The position numbers and the translations under genes were made by a program. This document shows, one piece after another, positions 23,788 through 24,639 of a DNA stretch of 24,639 nt (the stretch's first letter is position 1; every line of letters begins with the position of its first letter). This DNA is from a virus. The notes under the pieces are model-generated. The model was not told the origin of the DNA. It saw only the letters and a list, made by a program, of their open reading frames with translations, and did no database searches. The DNA is taken from positions 1 to 24,639 of IMG/VR virus record IMGVR_UViG_3300011114_001058, one strand, 5' to 3'.

Positions 23788-24423
23788 TTATGTATAACTT
23801 TTGAGTGTGTCAAGTGTTTGCTCATTGTTATTCCGTTTAATTATCCCCACAACAGTTCCAGGTGATATTTTAAGGTTTTTAGCAATTTTTCTGATGGTAT
23901 CGCCATTTTCTCTAGCTTTTAATACAAGTTTTTTTACTTTATCAGAAGTAGGACGAAATCCTGTTTTTCTACCAAGGATCATCCCTTTAGATTTAGCTAA
24001 TGCAATACCGGACATAATACGTTCTTGAATTAAATCACGTTCGAATTCTGCAATGGATGCAAAAACAGACGCAATCATTTTTCCATGAGCTGTACATAAA
24101 TCATATTGCATTCCATTTAGAGCAAGTAGCGAGACATTATAAGATTGAAGAAGTTGTAAAGTTGTTACGAGATCAATAGTACTTCTTCCCCATCTACTAA
24201 GTTCGGTTACCAAAATGCTATCTATATATCTTTGTTTTGCTAACTCAATAACTTGTTTACGAATGGCTCGACCATTTTTGGCGCCAGAAGCATTCTCTTT
24301 ATATATACCAATTATTTCGTAACCTAATCTTTCACTAAAAGCGATCAAGTCTTTTTCTTGACGCTCACATGATTGATCTTTGGTTGAAACACGACAGTAA
24401 ATAGCGACCTTTTTTTGTGTCAA
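23788..24423 (-). CDS. Small serine recombinase (resolvase/invertase family)
   Basis: A 211-residue serine recombinase, which cuts and rejoins DNA at paired sites through a Ser-DNA link. The N-terminal catalytic domain has YCRVSTKDQS with nucleophile S13 and R11. Then come LVTELSRWGRSTIDL with the conserved arginines, and IAEFERDLIQERI leading into the long E-helix. The C-terminal ~50 residues form a helix-turn-helix (TIRKIAKNLKISPGTVVGII). Length matches small resolvases/invertases, not the large integrases. The start is TTG, fixed by a perfect AGGAGG five bases upstream. It faces the late operon tail-to-tail. It could resolve multimers of a plasmid-like prophage, invert a segment, or belong to a mobile element. 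No paired crossover sites are proven here. Confidence 0.88.
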   Translation of the reverse strand: MTQKKVAIYCRVSTKDQSCERQEKDLIAFSERLGYEIIGIYKENASGAKNGRAIRKQVIELAKQRYIDSILVTELSRWGRSTIDLVTTLQLLQSYNVSLLALNGMQYDLCTAHGKMIASVFASIAEFERDLIQERIMSGIALAKSKGMILGRKTGFRPTSDKVKKLVLKARENGDTIRKIAKNLKISPGTVVGIIKRNNNEQTLDTLKSYT

Positions 24424-24428
24424 TTAAT

Positions 24429-24434
24429 CCTCCT
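24429..24434 (-). promoter_or_regulatory. Ribosome-binding site that sets the TTG start of the recombinase
   Basis: On the minus strand a perfect AGGAGG sits five bases before the TTG at 24423. No ATG or GTG in frame lies at a better distance, and the family domain begins at once after TTG. Confidence 0.75.
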
Positions 24435-24447
24435 GATTTTTATCCCT

Positions 24448-24483
24448 CAAAACCTCTTGTTTTGGTCACACAATACATGTATT
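24448..24483. promoter_or_regulatory. Paired inverted repeats upstream of the recombinase
   Basis: Two symmetric elements lie in the divergent gap. One is CAAAAC-ctctt-GTTTTG (24448-24464). The other is the perfect 12-base palindrome AATACATGTATT (24472-24483). They could be operator or crossover/accessory sites for the recombinase. Their arms differ from each other, so a shared binding protein is not shown. Confidence 0.4.
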
Positions 24484-24587
24484 AATTAGACACTACATTA
24501 TATGAAACAAAAAATAAAGAGATGCATGATCTTGCTTTTCATATTTGTAGTTAATTTTAAATAAATTTTAAGTAGAAAGTAGAAAAA

Positions 24588-24639
24588 ATGGTTAAAATAA
24601 AATGTTTACTAATAAGTTTATGCTTATTAACAAATGTAG
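24588..24639 (+). CDS. Start of an exported or lipoprotein-like gene (cut by window edge)
   Basis: Seventeen codons are visible, reading MVKIKCLLISLCLLTNV. A short basic start followed by a hydrophobic run is the layout of a signal peptide. Two Cys are present, but the lipobox, if any, would lie beyond the window. It is divergent from the recombinase gene and its function cannot be told. The ribosome site is weak (AGAAAGTAGA upstream). Confidence 0.4.
   Translation, partial: MVKIKCLLISLCLLTNV

Noticed and set aside
23801-24028. Plus-strand frame opposite the recombinase C-terminus
   Set aside because: It is antisense to a clear helix-turn-helix domain and has no start signals.
23152-24639. 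tRNA gene or phage attachment site
   Set aside because: I looked for a cloverleaf or long direct repeats around the recombinase and found none; this recombinase is of the small resolvase/invertase size, not an integrase.

Overview
The window is the late, virion-structural region of a short-tailed (podovirus-type) phage or prophage, followed by the edge of a recombination/regulatory module. By eye the DNA is about one third G+C. Short gaps, one-base stop/start overlaps and near-uniform plus-strand coding are typical of a phage late operon. The podovirus assignment rests on two P22 gp4/SU10-type connector proteins, a P22 gp10-like stabilisation protein, several fibres, four large candidate ejection proteins, and no sheath, tube or tape-measure gene. 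The host cannot be fixed from the sequence. Low G+C and the style of the toxin-antitoxin pair would fit a proteobacterium, such as a Legionella/Coxiella relative or an alphaproteobacterial endosymbiont, but that is inference.

Layout: (1) 1-3239 holds the end of the major capsid gene, a 640-aa structural protein with four inserted beta repeats, a smaller paralogous 252-aa protein and a small basic protein. (2) 3244-4923 holds a gp4-like connector carrying an inserted discoidin-like domain, and a protein joining a connector-like N-terminus to a fibre-like module. (3) 4936-10507 is a fibre locus. Four intact fibre genes and two broken copies share two interchangeable N-terminal modules (MANASDTS... 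and MANIKNAQ...) and swap C-terminal domains. A minus-strand VapBC toxin-antitoxin pair sits between the two ends of the last, broken fibre gene. (4) 10574-15495 holds a second connector, a 650-aa fibre, a GH108-type muramidase, the gp10-like protein and a small Trp-rich protein. (5) 15590-23151 holds four large candidate internal/ejection proteins. The first two share a duplicated N-terminal motif, and the first has an 11-residue-repeat helical tail. (6) 23152-24639 holds a terminator, a ribbon-helix-helix candidate with its own promoter, a second terminator, a minus-strand small serine recombinase, and the start of a divergent gene for an exported or lipoprotein-like product.

Working model: capsid, connectors and gp10-like plug build the head and tail stub. 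The fibre locus supplies receptor-binding variety. The muramidase and ejection proteins open the envelope and carry DNA across it. The most unusual part is the fibre locus, with repeated gene starts, domain swapping, decayed copies and a toxin-antitoxin cassette lodged in a broken fibre gene.
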